Positions 1-13,615 of a DNA stretch of 64,000 nucleotides are shown in pieces. A program made the translations under genes and the position numbers. How positions within the stretch are numbered: position 1 is the first letter of the stretch; every line of letters begins with the position of its first letter. A model generated the notes under the pieces. The model was not told the DNA's origin. It did not search any database and saw only the letters and a program-made list of their open reading frames with translations. Source of the stretch: Erpobdella octoculata (taxonomy: Eukaryota; Annelida; Clitellata; Hirudinida; Erpobdellidae); the NCBI GenBank assembly GCA_963978895.1, contig OZ022246.1:25120859-25184858 (forward strand), written 5' to 3'.

Positions 1-1984
1 TTCGTTTAGTTAATCACGATTTGGTCAGTTCAAAAAGTATTTATTTCAACTACTTGACCCTGTCCTAGATAGACATCTCCGATCTAACAAAATGTCTATA
101 TATATTAATACAACAACGAGATATCAATATCAATAGATAGATCCGTATTTATCAAAGTGCGTCTGCCGACCCCACTTCATTGATTAGGAGTTCGAACTTC
201 TTTGATGTCGTCAAACAACCAGTTTGGTGCACGGCAAACGAAAGCCAGATTTAACTTCCTCTACTACAAACACAAACTAACTAGAAGAGCCGCTAGGCAA
301 TTATTACACCCCCCAGGATAATGTCGGTTTGCCTAGCTTTCTTACGCAACGCTTCCACTTCTAATTGTCATCGCCGGTGTTAACGATCGTTGTACATTGT
401 GTCTCCCTGCGTGGCGATAATTGCTTGGAAAATTTCCAAACAAGAAGCCTGCCGCTAGTGAAAGCACCAACCCCCTATAGCGGCGCTACCTATACTCCGT
501 GGAGAACCAGATGGGCCATAGCACGTGGTGCAAGAGGCGACCCGCTATGATTCCAGAACGCTGATGGACTTTTAATGGGATGACAGTGACGTAAGAATTA
601 GATATGATATGAAAAGTAAACTACTTGGGCTGATGTCGTGGTCCAGTAGTTGTCAGTTGTGAATTTAAAGTTTCGGTTTGATGTCGCTTACAATACGCGA
701 TTGCGTCGTTAATTTGCAACTTGAGTACAAATAATAACTATCTATCTATCTATCTTTTTCATCATGCTGGTAGATAAGATGAATAGGCCATTGTCTTGTG
801 AATCTCTGTGCAAGAAATATATCGTACCTATACGTCTCCGAGAGTGTTGAACGAGTGATGGAGTTTTCAAAATTGTACCTAATTGTTTTCATCTAATAGA
901 ACAAAAGAATCAATCATCAAACAATCATTTTCACTTCTAGCGGCGTTGCTTATTACTGGCTGGGTGTAATGTATTAGTTTGCACCGAAATGTAGTTTGAT
1001 TCAATTAACAAGCTAATGTAACAGTTTGTATATAATACGCATATATACTGCATCACACTCTCTAGGTGTTCTAAAGAGAAACAAGTCTATACATACAGCA
1101 GGCCATAAGTATAATTATCTATTTTCGTTTGTATTTCATTCAGTTCTTTATACGAATCATTCCGCCTGATTAGCTAACGAAATCAAGTCCTTTGAGATGA
1201 GGAAGTCGTTTGATAATAATACGCCAGCCGTCACATCCTTACACACATACATACATACATACAGACAGACAGACATACATGAATGTATAGATAAAGTTGA
1301 GAAAGACGTGAACTTGGAGGATGATATCAGCTGATATTTGGTTTTAAGAATTTTATTCTATCTTCTCCATCTCTCTATCTTTTCCTCTCCAACACACGGA
1401 GACTGACTTTTTCTTTGCAAAGGAAACAACAGGTGATGCAAAGTAATGATTTAGGATGGTCATTGTTTCGCCGCGCTAATATTGAAACTGGATATAGAGA
1501 CAAGGAACGGTGCTAAAATGCAGTTCGGTATTCTTGCAAGCATGAAAAAGAAAGGCATACATTCAAAAAAAAAATTATCAATAACTTTCATATACATCCT
1601 CACATTCCTTCAGCACAATTTTGAACACACAGTCTGTCAATCTCTGGATCAACACGTTAACAAAAACAGTGATTCCCTTTCCATGTTCATGTAAAGTAAC
1701 AGTTATGGAGGTTCTTACGCTTAAACGCGCTAATCTCATCTTGTATGCGTCTTACGTTTCAACTTCCTTTACTCTAGAGAACACTCGTTCAGCCGTGATT
1801 AAGCTTATGATTGATGACTTCAGCTTTAGTGATTGATTAGCTATAGACCGATAAGTAATCGTTGATTGATCGGCAAAGCCATTGATGTGTCGGGTATTGA
1901 TCGGGTTGTATATATATTATCGGATGATGAAGCTACGGCGATAGGAATAGGCTAATTAATGAAAAGAAAAAGTTTCACACTTAC
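1..1984. other. Hes intron 2 / 3' flank, no exon found
   Basis: I see no convincing exon here on either strand. It lies downstream of the second Hes exon (minus strand), so the missing Hes exons for helix 2 and the Orange domain should be further left, outside the window. Short microsatellites occur at about 740-760 (TATC) and 1238-1280 (ACAT/ACAG). The small reading frames lack recognisable protein signal. Confidence 0.5.
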
Positions 1985-2987
1985 ATCTAGCGGCTGGCTC
2001 GAGGCTGCTGCTGCTGCTGCTAAACTTTCCCCAGACGCTATGGAGCCGAAACGGATGAGCAGCGATTTCAACTCGTCCAGGCTGCCGTTAATCCTCTCCC
2101 GGCGTTTCTTTTCCACAATCGGCTTGTTGATCTGTTGAAATTAGAATTAATAGCTGCTGTTGTTAGTTAGCTGGCCGCAAATAAATTAGCTCCTAGTGAC
2201 GAATATTTTCAAATTTGACGAGTTAATCAGTTTCAAGTTATACGAGTCGAGTCATCTGTTAGCGGCAAGTAAATCAGCTGTTTGAGCCAAAGTTTCGAGA
2301 AGAGTATCTATTAGTAGTGATACTCCATTAGTAAATTATTAACTATGAGGTTTTGGCAAATAGATAATTGTTTGCGTCATAGTTGTACCTACGTAGTCCC
2401 GGGGTAGGTACAATGGAGATGGGTTAGGACTTTTTGCCCGACCGGGAGAAAGATCTGTTTTGTTAGCAGTGGGCTATTCCTTTAATCTTAGTCGCGCCCA
2501 GCTATACGGCATACACAACTCCTCGGGGGCAAAGCTAGGAAGTCGGGGCTCATTTGAAGTTTAATTGTGAAAATTAGAATATGAAATGTGCACAATGATT
2601 TTATTGAATTTTGGTTTGCCATCAGTAGTGTCAACTAGTTTTTAATACAAAAAAGTAAAGATGTTAATAACTTAAAAGTACAGATGTTAATAACTAAAAA
2701 GTATAGATGTTAATAACTCAAAAGTACAGATGTTAATAACTAAAAAGTACAGATGTTAATAACTAAAAAGTACAGATGTTAATAACTAAAAAGTACAGAT
2801 GTTAATAACTAAAAAGTACAGATATTAATAACTCAAAAAAAGTTACCTTTCTCAGCTCTGCTGCTGTCAGTTTAGAGTTTCTCCTGGACCTCACTTGGTC
2901 TTGTTGTTGCTGATCTCCCGAGTAAATGCTGCTGGAGTGGCTGCCATTGGAGTTGTTGGTGTAAATGGAAGTCATGTCGGTTGACAT
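1985..2987 (-). CDS. hes: Hes-family bHLH repressor, 5' part
   Basis: Two exons on the minus strand: 2987-2847 (47 codons from ATG) and 2131-1985 (49 codons), both phase 0, donors GTAACT and GTAAGT. Exon 2 reads INKPIVEKKRRERINGSLDE then LKSLL, the basic region and helix 1 of a Hes/E(spl) repressor, including the KP proline that separates Hes from Hey proteins. Both intron positions match those of vertebrate HES1 (before the KPIxEKRRR block and at the loop). Seen: the loop is lengthened to about 20 residues with a six-alanine run. Helix 2, the Orange domain and the WRPW tail are not in the window. Family role: Notch-responsive transcriptional repressor binding N- and E-boxes in the nucleus. 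Exon 1 is rich in Ser, Asn and Gln. The family call is secure, the exact Hes orthologue is not. Confidence 0.88.
2650..2842. repeat. 23-bp minisatellite in Hes intron 1
   Basis: About eight near-identical 23-bp units containing AGTACAGATGTTAATAAC, A/T-rich, ending about 3 bp from the exon-1 5' splice site (2846-2845). Variation between copies is mostly single substitutions. Confidence 0.9.
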
Positions 2988-3506
2988 TCTGCCGTTGTTT
3001 AAGAAAACAATAAGTTAAAGATTCAAATTACATCCTATATAATTATATTTGATTTTCAGTGTGTCTTACATCGTTTAATACTTAGCAGAATAATGAAGTG
3101 AATCTTATCAGATGGTATCTTTTTTACGAGGACATTTACAAACATTCAGAGTTTAAGTCTAAGCGGTTTTTTTAGTTTTTCAAGCACAAAAAAGTTAGTT
3201 GGCAATAGTACAATGAAAAATGAGAGTTAATAATAGTATAAATGGAAAAACTTTGCTCATACTCGGAAAGGAATCTCCGTCGCAGATGCAAACAAAGTGA
3301 CGAGTTAAAAATCCGTGTGATGCGTATTATAATTATTAATTAATTATTAACTAATTATTAATAATATTATTATTATATAACTCTTTTAACACTAAGAAAT
3401 CGATTCGCGATTATATACTAGATATAACAACAACACGCTTTCGGCACGAGCTACAACTTCTCCGTGTGATAGAAGTTAAATTCAGGACGGAAAGTAGTGA
3501 ATCGGC

Positions 3507-3516
3507 CTTATATATA
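3507..3516 (-). promoter_or_regulatory. TATA box of hes
   Basis: Minus-strand TATATATAAG, about 520 bp upstream of the Hes ATG, predicting a start of transcription near 3480 and a 5' UTR of about 490 nt. Hes genes commonly have TATA promoters, which supports the reading. No clear initiator was identified. Confidence 0.55.
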
Positions 3517-3701
3517 GAAAGTAGAAACATATCTTACGGTGTGGGTGGTGCTCAAAAGAATTCCTTTACTTTCTTTTTTCTTTCTTTCCCTCTTCCTCTG
3601 TTCCCTCTCTCTCTCTTTGATTGAATCGGAGATTTGTAAAGGTATCCGGTTAGCACCTGACCGACAAATGAGCAGCGTTCCTTCTCCTCCAAGCCACGCC
3701 C

Positions 3702-3717
3702 TTCTCACTTTTCCCGC
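3702..3717 (-). promoter_or_regulatory. Candidate CSL and E2F-like sites upstream of hes
   Basis: TTCTCAC at 3702-3708 is the complement of GTGAGAA (core of the CSL/Su(H) consensus GTGRGAA), but the preceding base is A rather than Y. TTTCCCGC at 3710-3717 matches the E2F consensus TTTSSCGC. Both lie about 200 bp upstream of the predicted TATA box. Short sites, so chance matches remain possible. Confidence 0.3.
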
Positions 3718-3834
3718 CTCTCGGTAGAACTGGCGCGCGCACTCACACACGCGTACATACGCTAGCACACTGGCAAACTTCGCTAGGCTCGCGAGCTCTC
3801 TAATAGCTAACCGCCACACGCAAGTGCTACTGTA

Positions 3835-4580
3835 GTAGAAAAAATAAAACTTCTCGAATATCGTCTATTTAGCCCTGGCCTCGACTTTCCGTAGAGGGGA
3901 AGCAGTGATATAGCAGCACAAGCGAAAAGTTGACGCGTCAAAAAAACTTTTAATTGTCGCCTTTATCTTTTCAGAGCTTAAGAACGTTGAGCAATCGCGA
4001 CAACTGTACCTGACGATGGCAACTTAATCACGTAACATGGCACAGTTATGTGACACATATTAAATACTCCCTGATTGGCTGAACAATTCTGTTATTTGAA
4101 CTGAACTAGATTATTAGTTACATTTAAATTACAATTAGGTTTGTAATAAAAATGTTATTAATAAGTTGTATAGTGCAATGGCGCGAGTTTTAATTTAAAG
4201 GCTCTTTTTGATCGTGTTAAAAGCTGTATTTAAATGAGGGTTCGACAATGGCGTTAAAAAAGAGGGGGCAAAAATCTTTAAGGTCAGGTCAACCTAATAA
4301 CATTACAAATCGAGTCTGTCGTTAACCCTAAGTGCGATCTAACACCAGGCGCCCTAGTGAACGAATCCGCATAACGGAATTAGCAGTTGTTGCGTAACAG
4401 AGAGCCAATTACGTCCGTGACAACAAATCCGCATGTTTGCAGTTCGAACCCAGCTGGGCGCCTTTGAAGCAGCAAAGGCTCGCTAGAGCTGTAAAAACTT
4501 TTTTAGAGATATTTTAATAGAGAGACACGCACGTAGGTTGTAATCGTACGTATACGTGTACATTGTTTGTACGCGTACAA
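3835..4580. other. Hes upstream region, no gene
   Basis: No open frame of interest. A GTTCGAAC-type sequence at about 4441 superficially resembles a tRNA T-loop but lacks a cloverleaf. Treated as hes upstream DNA. Confidence 0.5.
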
Positions 4581-4586
4581 CTAACT

Positions 4587-4842
4587 ACGTACATGTAAAG
4601 AAAATGTACATGTAAAGAAAATGTACATGTAAAGAAAATGTACATGTAAAGAAAATGTACATGTAAAGAAAATGTACATGTAAAGAAAATGTACATGTAA
4701 AGAAAATGTACATGTAAAGAAAATGTACATGTAAAGAAAATGTACATGTAAAGAAAATGTACATGTAAAGAAAATGTACATGTAAAGAAAATGTACATGT
4801 AAAGAAAATGTACATGTAAAGAAAATGTACATGTAAAGAAAA
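4587..4842. repeat. 17-bp minisatellite with palindromic core
   Basis: About 15 tandem copies of a 17-bp unit (ACATGTAAAGAAAATGT). Each junction makes the palindrome TACATGTA, so palindromes recur every 17 bp. Since 17 is not a multiple of 3, open frames across it show a 17-residue periodicity; these are not genes. Confidence 0.95.
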
Positions 4843-5534
4843 TGATGTAATTTGATGACGTAGCGTGGTGGAAAAAGAAAGTACAAGATGTACACGAGTA
4901 GATGCTTTTCCTTTTCTACTTCAAAACTATAAGAATTAGGTGGAAAAGTTAAACTTTTGTATACGACTTTTTTTGTCAGATATTTCATTTCGCTTTTATG
5001 GTTTCTTTTAAAAAAGTTTAATAATAATAATTAAAAATTACTAAAAAATTATATATATTTATTATCTGATATGGAGGAGCCGAAGGGACATCGAAAAATA
5101 CAGAGAGACAAAGAAATATGGAAAGAGAAACACAAAGAGAGAGAGAGAGAGATATCTAGAGGTTTCAATATCATTCACGACCAACCAAAGACATCTGTCT
5201 TTTTATTTACCGTCTCATTACGTGCGCATCATTAAGAAAGCATGCGCCTTCAGATGACCAGTGCCGATGTGAGGCGAGGTGGTCGAACGCGCGCCCCACT
5301 CTTCTGGGCTGCTGCTGGGCTGTGTGCGCCCGTCCCCCCTTACGCGTGTGCCATGGACTGTCGTGTGGTTGTATGGAGACGTGTGTGTTCGCTTCTATCT
5401 GTGTGTGTGAATGGGTGGGTGGATGTGGTTTATATGTAGTATTGAATTAGTTTTGCATTTGAGATAATTACTGAAAAAAATTTTTTAATGAATTTTAATA
5501 AAAGTTAATTTATATAAGTTAAAAAATAGAAGAG

Positions 5535-5538
<4 letters not shown>
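4843..5538. other. Non-coding stretch
   Basis: No supported gene. A GC-richer segment at about 5240-5440 can be read as a small frame on the plus strand, but it has low-complexity Val/Cys-rich content and no splice or family support. Confidence 0.4.
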
Positions 5539-7500
<1,962 letters not shown>

Positions 7501-7517
7501 ACAAATTTAATTGATTA

Positions 7518-7586
<69 letters not shown>

Positions 7587-7594
7587 TTGGTTGG

Positions 7595-7662
<68 letters not shown>
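7501..7662. repeat. (TTGA)n tetranucleotide microsatellite
   Basis: About 160 bp of TTGA repeats with a few TTGG interruptions near the middle. Confidence 0.95.
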
Positions 7663-8213
7663 GTTTCACCGCTAGAAAGTGTAAGTTAAGTTGCAAGTAG
7701 GTAAACAGGTATGTAATCATCTCTCTACGATGTATAGCAGTATTATTACAAACGGATTGTTCGATTAAAGGCAGACTCTACAACAAGATCGTCCGTAGAG
7801 ATTATTAACGCGTAATAATCTTCTCTAACAATGGAGCAGCCGTAATTTGTTTGGCTGATTACCGCTAGAGAAATTAGTCAAGGAGCCAGTACAAAAAGAA
7901 CGTTAAACGGAACGTGAAATCGCCTGCGCAACCCAAGAGACCGATTTAATTCACAACTTGAAAATCGTTATGTTCATTATTAGCCATTCTAACCGATTAT
8001 GTATGTGATGAAGGAAAAGTTTTATCCTCGGTGTTGAGCGGTCGGGTCTCGTCTGGGGAATCGGCTAGCCGTTTGAAAAGTCGGGGTTAAATAATCGCTT
8101 AGTGGCGGTCGGTTGTTATGACGGAATAAGTGATGGCTTGTTTGCCGACCGATCGCTTTCATCAGCGACCGGGTCAAAAAAGGCAACGGGATTTGATGGA
8201 GCGTGTGTGATCT
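7663..8213. other. Non-coding stretch
   Basis: Moderately GC-rich at 8030-8190; no frame recognised as protein. Could include conserved non-coding DNA of the hes region, but this cannot be judged without comparison. Confidence 0.35.
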
Positions 8214-8223
8214 GTGCGTGTGT

Positions 8224-8375
8224 TGATGTTGGAGGGTGGTGGTGATAATGATGCTGATGTTAGCTGTGGTGGTGGTGATAATGATGCTGATGTTAGCTGT
8301 GGTGGTGGTGATAATGATGCTGATGTTAGCGGTGGTGGTGGTGATAATGATGCTGATGGATGTGGTGGTGGTTAT
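8224..8375. repeat. 33-bp minisatellite
   Basis: About four copies of a 33-bp unit rich in GGTGGTGATAATGATGCTGA, each keeping any reading frame because 33 is a multiple of 3. Open frames on both strands here are repeat translations. Confidence 0.85.
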
Positions 8376-8840
8376 AATCATGCAGATGGATTTGATGAAG
8401 TTATTAATGTGTCTGTGTGTTCGATTGCATATTTGATGATGAACATTGATAATGACTTTTCTGTGACATAAAGTTTTCACAAACAAAAATAAATGTTAAA
8501 TATGCACCACATAAGCAACACATATGGACCACATAAGTACCACATAAATACCACACAACTCGCAAACTCTTCAGAAGCACAAATAGGAAAAAATCTTTTA
8601 CAAACAAGCGCGCTCGCTAACGTGTGTGCTGTTGAAAAATTGTCAACTGTCGTGTTGTGCTGTAGTGCTGTTGTGGTGTTGTGCTGGTTCTCTTGACGGT
8701 GTTAAGTGCTCCTGATCATATCTCCTTGAGGAGTCTTCAAGTTTGCTGGAAAGAGTGGAGAGAGAAAGAGAGAGAGAGATGGATGTATTTGAAAAGTCAA
8801 TAAAAGTGAAAAGCAGACATATCTATTAATGTCTCTCTAT

Positions 8841-8857
8841 CTATCTTTCTCTCTCTC

Positions 8858-8944
<87 letters not shown>

Positions 8945-8980
8945 TTCTTTCTCTCGCTCACTCTTTCTCTCTCTCTCCCT
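8841..8980. repeat. (CT)n microsatellite
   Basis: Nearly pure CT tract, degenerating to CTTT/CTC at the right-hand end. Confidence 0.95.
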
Positions 8981-9061
8981 TCCTCTCCTTCTCCTCCCAC
9001 ATCATCGGGGAGCCTAGAAAACCCAAACATCTCCATAACGGTCAACTCGACTTCTCTGAAG

Positions 9062-9168
9062 TTCCCACGAAAGAGACGGAGAATAAGGAAGTTGATTAGC
9101 AAAGCAGGGGGATCCCAACCAACCTCGATGCATCGTGGGAAGATTCTTCCATGAAAAACGAGCACGTG
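9062..9168. promoter_or_regulatory. CSL/Su(H) site pair plus CACGTG box
   Basis: TTCCCACG at 9062-9069 and CGTGGGAA at 9134-9141 are perfect CSL (Su(H)/RBPJ) consensus sites on opposite strands, with CACGTG (9163-9168), a class-C/E-box type site bound by Hes/Hey proteins. They sit in a GC-richer island of about 200 bp, some 5.6 kb upstream of the predicted hes start. The spacing and orientation are not those of the classical paired SPS. Enhancer function is inference. Confidence 0.35.
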
Positions 9169-9189
9169 GGCCTACCAGGCTGCTTGCTG

Positions 9190-9720
9190 CGTATTCCCTG
9201 CGTGTGTAAGTGTGTGTATGCTCTCTAAGTTACCAAATGAGTTTTCCAAGAAGGGATCAATAATAATAATAATAATAATGGAAACATGGGAGAAGAAACT
9301 CACGCACAAACACATATACATATATGTGAGTTCCACGTATGACTCTGTGTCTGTGTGTGTGTGTGTGTGCTTAAATTATATACCTACGTGTGAAAAATCG
9401 CGATTTTGCGTTCGACTTTGATAAGAGCTGTATTTAATAGACCGTTAAATTGGTCACACAAGATCAAATTCAAAAGACAGATGCCGCTGTGTTCGGGGGG
9501 GGGTAGAGCCAGATTTTTATAGATGGGTCTAAAATATGAGGCCAGGGCGGCCAGGGGGCAGATTATCATGAAGTGGTAAAATATTAATGATATAAATGTC
9601 AAACTAGCACTGACATGGTTGAAGAGGAATAATAATAATAATAATAAGGTTTTTAAAACTTCAACAAATAAATTATAAATGGAATTTCAGTTTTGAAGCT
9701 CTAAATAAAATTTGAGGTCT
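9190..9720. other. Non-coding stretch with short microsatellites
   Basis: Contains (AAT)n near 9260, (TG)n near 9350 and a G-run near 9496 within a segment (9480-9560) resembling degenerate interspersed-repeat DNA. No gene supported. Confidence 0.4.
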
Positions 9721-9726
9721 CACTAC

Positions 9727-9850
9727 GACCACGGCAACTACAACTACAACTACAACTACAACTACAACTACAACTACAACTACAACTACAACTACAACTA
9801 CAACTACAACTACAACTAAAACTACAACTACAACTACGACTACAACGACT
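9727..9850. repeat. (CAACTA)n hexanucleotide repeat
   Basis: About 120 bp of CAACTA units, nearly perfect. Confidence 0.95.
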
Positions 9851-10099
9851 ACCCAAACATCCCACTGTCTACAACTCGCTCTTGTTTAAACCACGTAGGC
9901 CAACTATACCTATAACAATCGAAAACCAATTACTGTTATGATCTTCAAAGGAATGATGTTCACACGTGCATATAATAAACACACGCACAGACGAGCGTGT
10001 GCACGCGAACGAAGAAAATACACATTCCAGAGGGGAACTAAAAAGAGCCCCGATTTGCACGCACCAAATTCATTAAGAAGTGATGAAGATATAAGAAAG

Positions 10100-10139
10100 G
10101 AAGATAGAGAGGGTAGAGGGTAGAGAGGGTAGAGGGTAG

Positions 10140-10222
<83 letters not shown>
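10100..10222. repeat. GGGTAGA repeats followed by (GA)n
   Basis: Short GAGGGTAGAGGGTA motif repeats at 10108-10140 followed by about 78 bp of (GA)n. Confidence 0.95.
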
Positions 10223-10230
<8 letters not shown>

Positions 10231-13200
10231 AAGAAATAAAAAATAATGAGGTGTAAAAGAAACAATTAAGAAATAAGTGACTCATTAAAAAAATTGCCTT
10301 AGAGTTTTTGTCGCCATCCTAAAGTTTCTCAAAAACTTTTCAGTATAAATTCATATTTCATCTTCTCTGTGTTGGTTACAGCCATAAATAATCATCCCAC
10401 CTTCGTTTCAATCCACCCGCTGCAGTCCTCCCTCTACCACTATACTAAGGGGTGGTCGACAAAGGTACGGGGGTCAAAGTTGGATTCCACCACCACACTA
10501 TGGCGTTCCCGAAGTACTGTGTGGTGTGTCCCTTGTCACGTGAGCAAATTGAAAAAGAAGAAAACTTAACTTTTCAATTCAATCTGGACTGAATCAGATT
10601 GAGTTATTTCAGACTGTAACTCTTTCTTTTATGATAAACATCCTTATAAATTATTATCATTATTATCCAACTTTTTCACCTTTTTTGCAGCCATTTTGAA
10701 CTGATCATTTTTTACCTGATCATCACCGCCTCAGATTCGTTTACGACATTGCATTGGCGTTAAATATATTTGATTTGATTTGATTCTTCACCTTTGCGAT
10801 GGGTTTGTCTTTTAATTTTTATTAAGAAAAATAGATAGAAAGAAAAAAGAAAGTCAAAAAAGGAGGGAGTGAGAGAGAGAGAAAGAGAGAGAGAGAGAAA
10901 GAGAGAGAAAAAGAGATGGTGAAAGAGATAAAAGAAAAAAGAGAGTGAGAAAGAGATTTAATTAACTCACCAAAGCAAGAGACACACACAGCAAGAAGGT
11001 GTTACTATCTTTGCGTTATCCAACACAGCATCGGATGCTTGAAGAAGATGCAACGTGTTCTCGGATGCAAAATCCATTTTCACATAAGTGTTAATATCTC
11101 TTTTTTAAAAGCCGCATGTTCTTAAGGATTATAATTGTTATTATTTTAATCACACCAAAGATGAATTCAATAAAAGAACATCAATTCTTTACTATTAATT
11201 GTTACGTAATATTTAAATGTAATGATAACATTCGATCGTAAATAATTGAAATAGTTACGGTTTAACTAAATGGCATATTTTTGTAATAATTTTTTCAGTG
11301 ACGGATCATATTTCTTTGGGGTCCAGGAGGTGGAGAGGGTCGCGGCCAAAAGCTCGGTCGGTCATGCCCCGATGCCCCCGGGGCCAGCTCGTTAATTGTA
11401 CACTTGGAAAACTCAAGTTATAAGACGGTCACTGAGGAAAAAGTGTGTAAAACAAAAAAAATCCAACAATATTTAAAAATACAAATTAGTCTAAAATTTA
11501 ACATCGAAAAATCCAAAACTAGAGTAATATAGCAACACACATATATTAATATATATTATATCTATATATATTACCTATAGATATTACCTATACGACCATA
11601 ACAAACTCATTACGCGCAGGGCGCACAATCGCAATTGGCGCCAATTTAATGACAGAGCGGTGCGCATATAGTGTATTAATTTAGCTCTCCAGGAATGCCT
11701 TGAACGCCGATAATAGGTCATTTAATATATTATTATATACCTTTCACTATGCTTTTTAACCTTCTATCCTTTCAACAGCTGCCCGAAAGTTAGTTGCAAA
11801 ACAAAGTGACAAGAATAGCCTTCGGCTGGGAAAAAACTAGTGTTTAGCATTGTTGATGTTGTTGCTAGTGAGAGTGGTGATGATTCATATTAGTGGTGGT
11901 GATGACGATGGTGGTGGTAGTGGTGGTAATGATGATGATGATAGTGGTAGGTAGTGATGAGGATAGTAGTGGTGGTGGTGATGATGATGATAATGATGGT
12001 GGTAGTTGCTGATTTTTGTTGTTGATGGTTACCTTACCAGCTTTGTAACTTTTCTAATTGAAGTCATAGCTATCTTCATTATTTCATTAATCATTATAAA
12101 ACTATCTAATTTGCAGACACTTGTCCATAACAAATCAGCCATAAAAAAAAGTATTTTTAAAATTAATTTCTTAAATCTCACATCGTCACGAACTTTCATT
12201 TAACACGCGTCGTTGCTTGGCTCTCTCTCGCTTGGATCGCCTGCGAGGCCGACCCGGGCACGAACGGGACACCCGCCAGCCCGTCCGCCTCACCCGCGCC
12301 TCAACCGCACATGCCCTCCTGACACGAGTTTTGGTCACGCGACAGTTAAGCAGGTATTCCGAAAGTAACCTTCTTTTAGCTCAATATTAATGTTAATATT
12401 GTTAAAAAAATAATATTTCGATATTGTTTTGAATTCAAAAATAAACATCCGTTTTTCAGATGGTTGATTGATTTAAAAAAAAAATAAAAAAAACTCTTTT
12501 GATGTTTTTGATTTTAATTATTTAATTACTTGTATATAAAATAATCTTTTATCAGTTCATCATAATCATCACTGAATACACCGGATATTGAATTGTCCAG
12601 TGCGATCTGCAAACATGAACAACAACCTGCCTTTAGAGATGCGTATAAAGATCAAAGCAACATTTAGGTTCATATCAATGGATAGAGGTCATTTAATCAG
12701 ATGTTTACGTATTAAAGTCACCAGATGTCGCACTCTGATCTTTTGAAATCATAATCTCTTCTGCGCTGAAGAAGTCGGATAAACAACAAGGAGACGTGCT
12801 GTATCTTTTCACTTTGTGGTCAAGCTAAACAATTTGCATTATCCACAGAACTACCCAATCTAATAGTTATAAATAGAACAGGCAGTATATATACATGTAT
12901 TGATAAAACTTGAGATTAATCTGCAAGTTTTTAATAAAATAATTTACTTGTTTAAAAAGAAAAAATCGGTAAAAAAATTTTTTTTTACCAAATCTTGTAG
13001 CATACAAACTTCATTACAAAAAACTATCATAATGTGTAGCGTAGTAGCTTATTGAATTTTGAAGTTTTTTTTATAACTTTTTTTAATAATCCTAATTATC
13101 AATGTATCAATCAACCAACCAATAGCACCTATGTAGCACACTTTAAATCCCGCACTGGCCATGGGACGCCAAAGACGGACACCACGAGCCGCGGGCGTGG

Positions 13201-13570
13201 GGGCACGCTACGATGTGATTCCTCCAATATCAGGAGCCGTCGGCTGGAATGTTTATTAACAAGGTTAACAAGGACTTCAACCGTGATTACAGACTCTCCC
13301 GATCACCTGTTAAAGTGTCATTACCCCTGGGATGTTGGGTCAAAAATAGAGCCAGCCAGCCATTGAACAGGTCCTTTGCTTTTCCTCTTCGCATTTTCTT
13401 TCCTTTTCTTTTCGCTTTTGCTTAGCTGTTAGCACCGCCGCCTGCACTGGTTAATTACAGATTCGGTTGCGATTTCCGTTTGACTTTTCAATTTGGTCTT
13501 AAAGATCTCAATTATCGTGGTTTTAATGGCTATATTTGAGGCGGTTATTAGGTTCTGAATGATGCCCGAA
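10223..13570. other. Gene desert with repeat remnants
   Basis: No supported gene in 3.3 kb. It contains a purine tract (10840-10960), GTG/GATGAT repeats (11860-12005), and GC-rich islands at about 11320-11395, 12220-12350 and 13140-13370 that contrast with the AT-rich flanks and look like decayed interspersed repeats. I could not assign a family. Confidence 0.4.
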
Positions 13571-13574
13571 GCTG

Positions 13575-13576
<2 letters not shown>

Positions 13577-13612
<36 letters not shown>
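13577..13612. repeat. (TA)n microsatellite
   Basis: About 36 bp pure TA. Confidence 0.95.

Positions 13613-13615
<3 letters not shown>

Noticed and set aside
3508..3819. 103-codon minus-strand frame upstream of hes
   Set aside because: It overlaps the predicted TATA box and promoter; composition is Arg/Glu low complexity without a recognisable domain.
4420..4475. tRNA-like T-loop (AGTTCGAACCC) and B-box-like phrase
   Set aside because: No matching acceptor, D or anticodon stems could be paired around it; perhaps a SINE remnant but not supportable.
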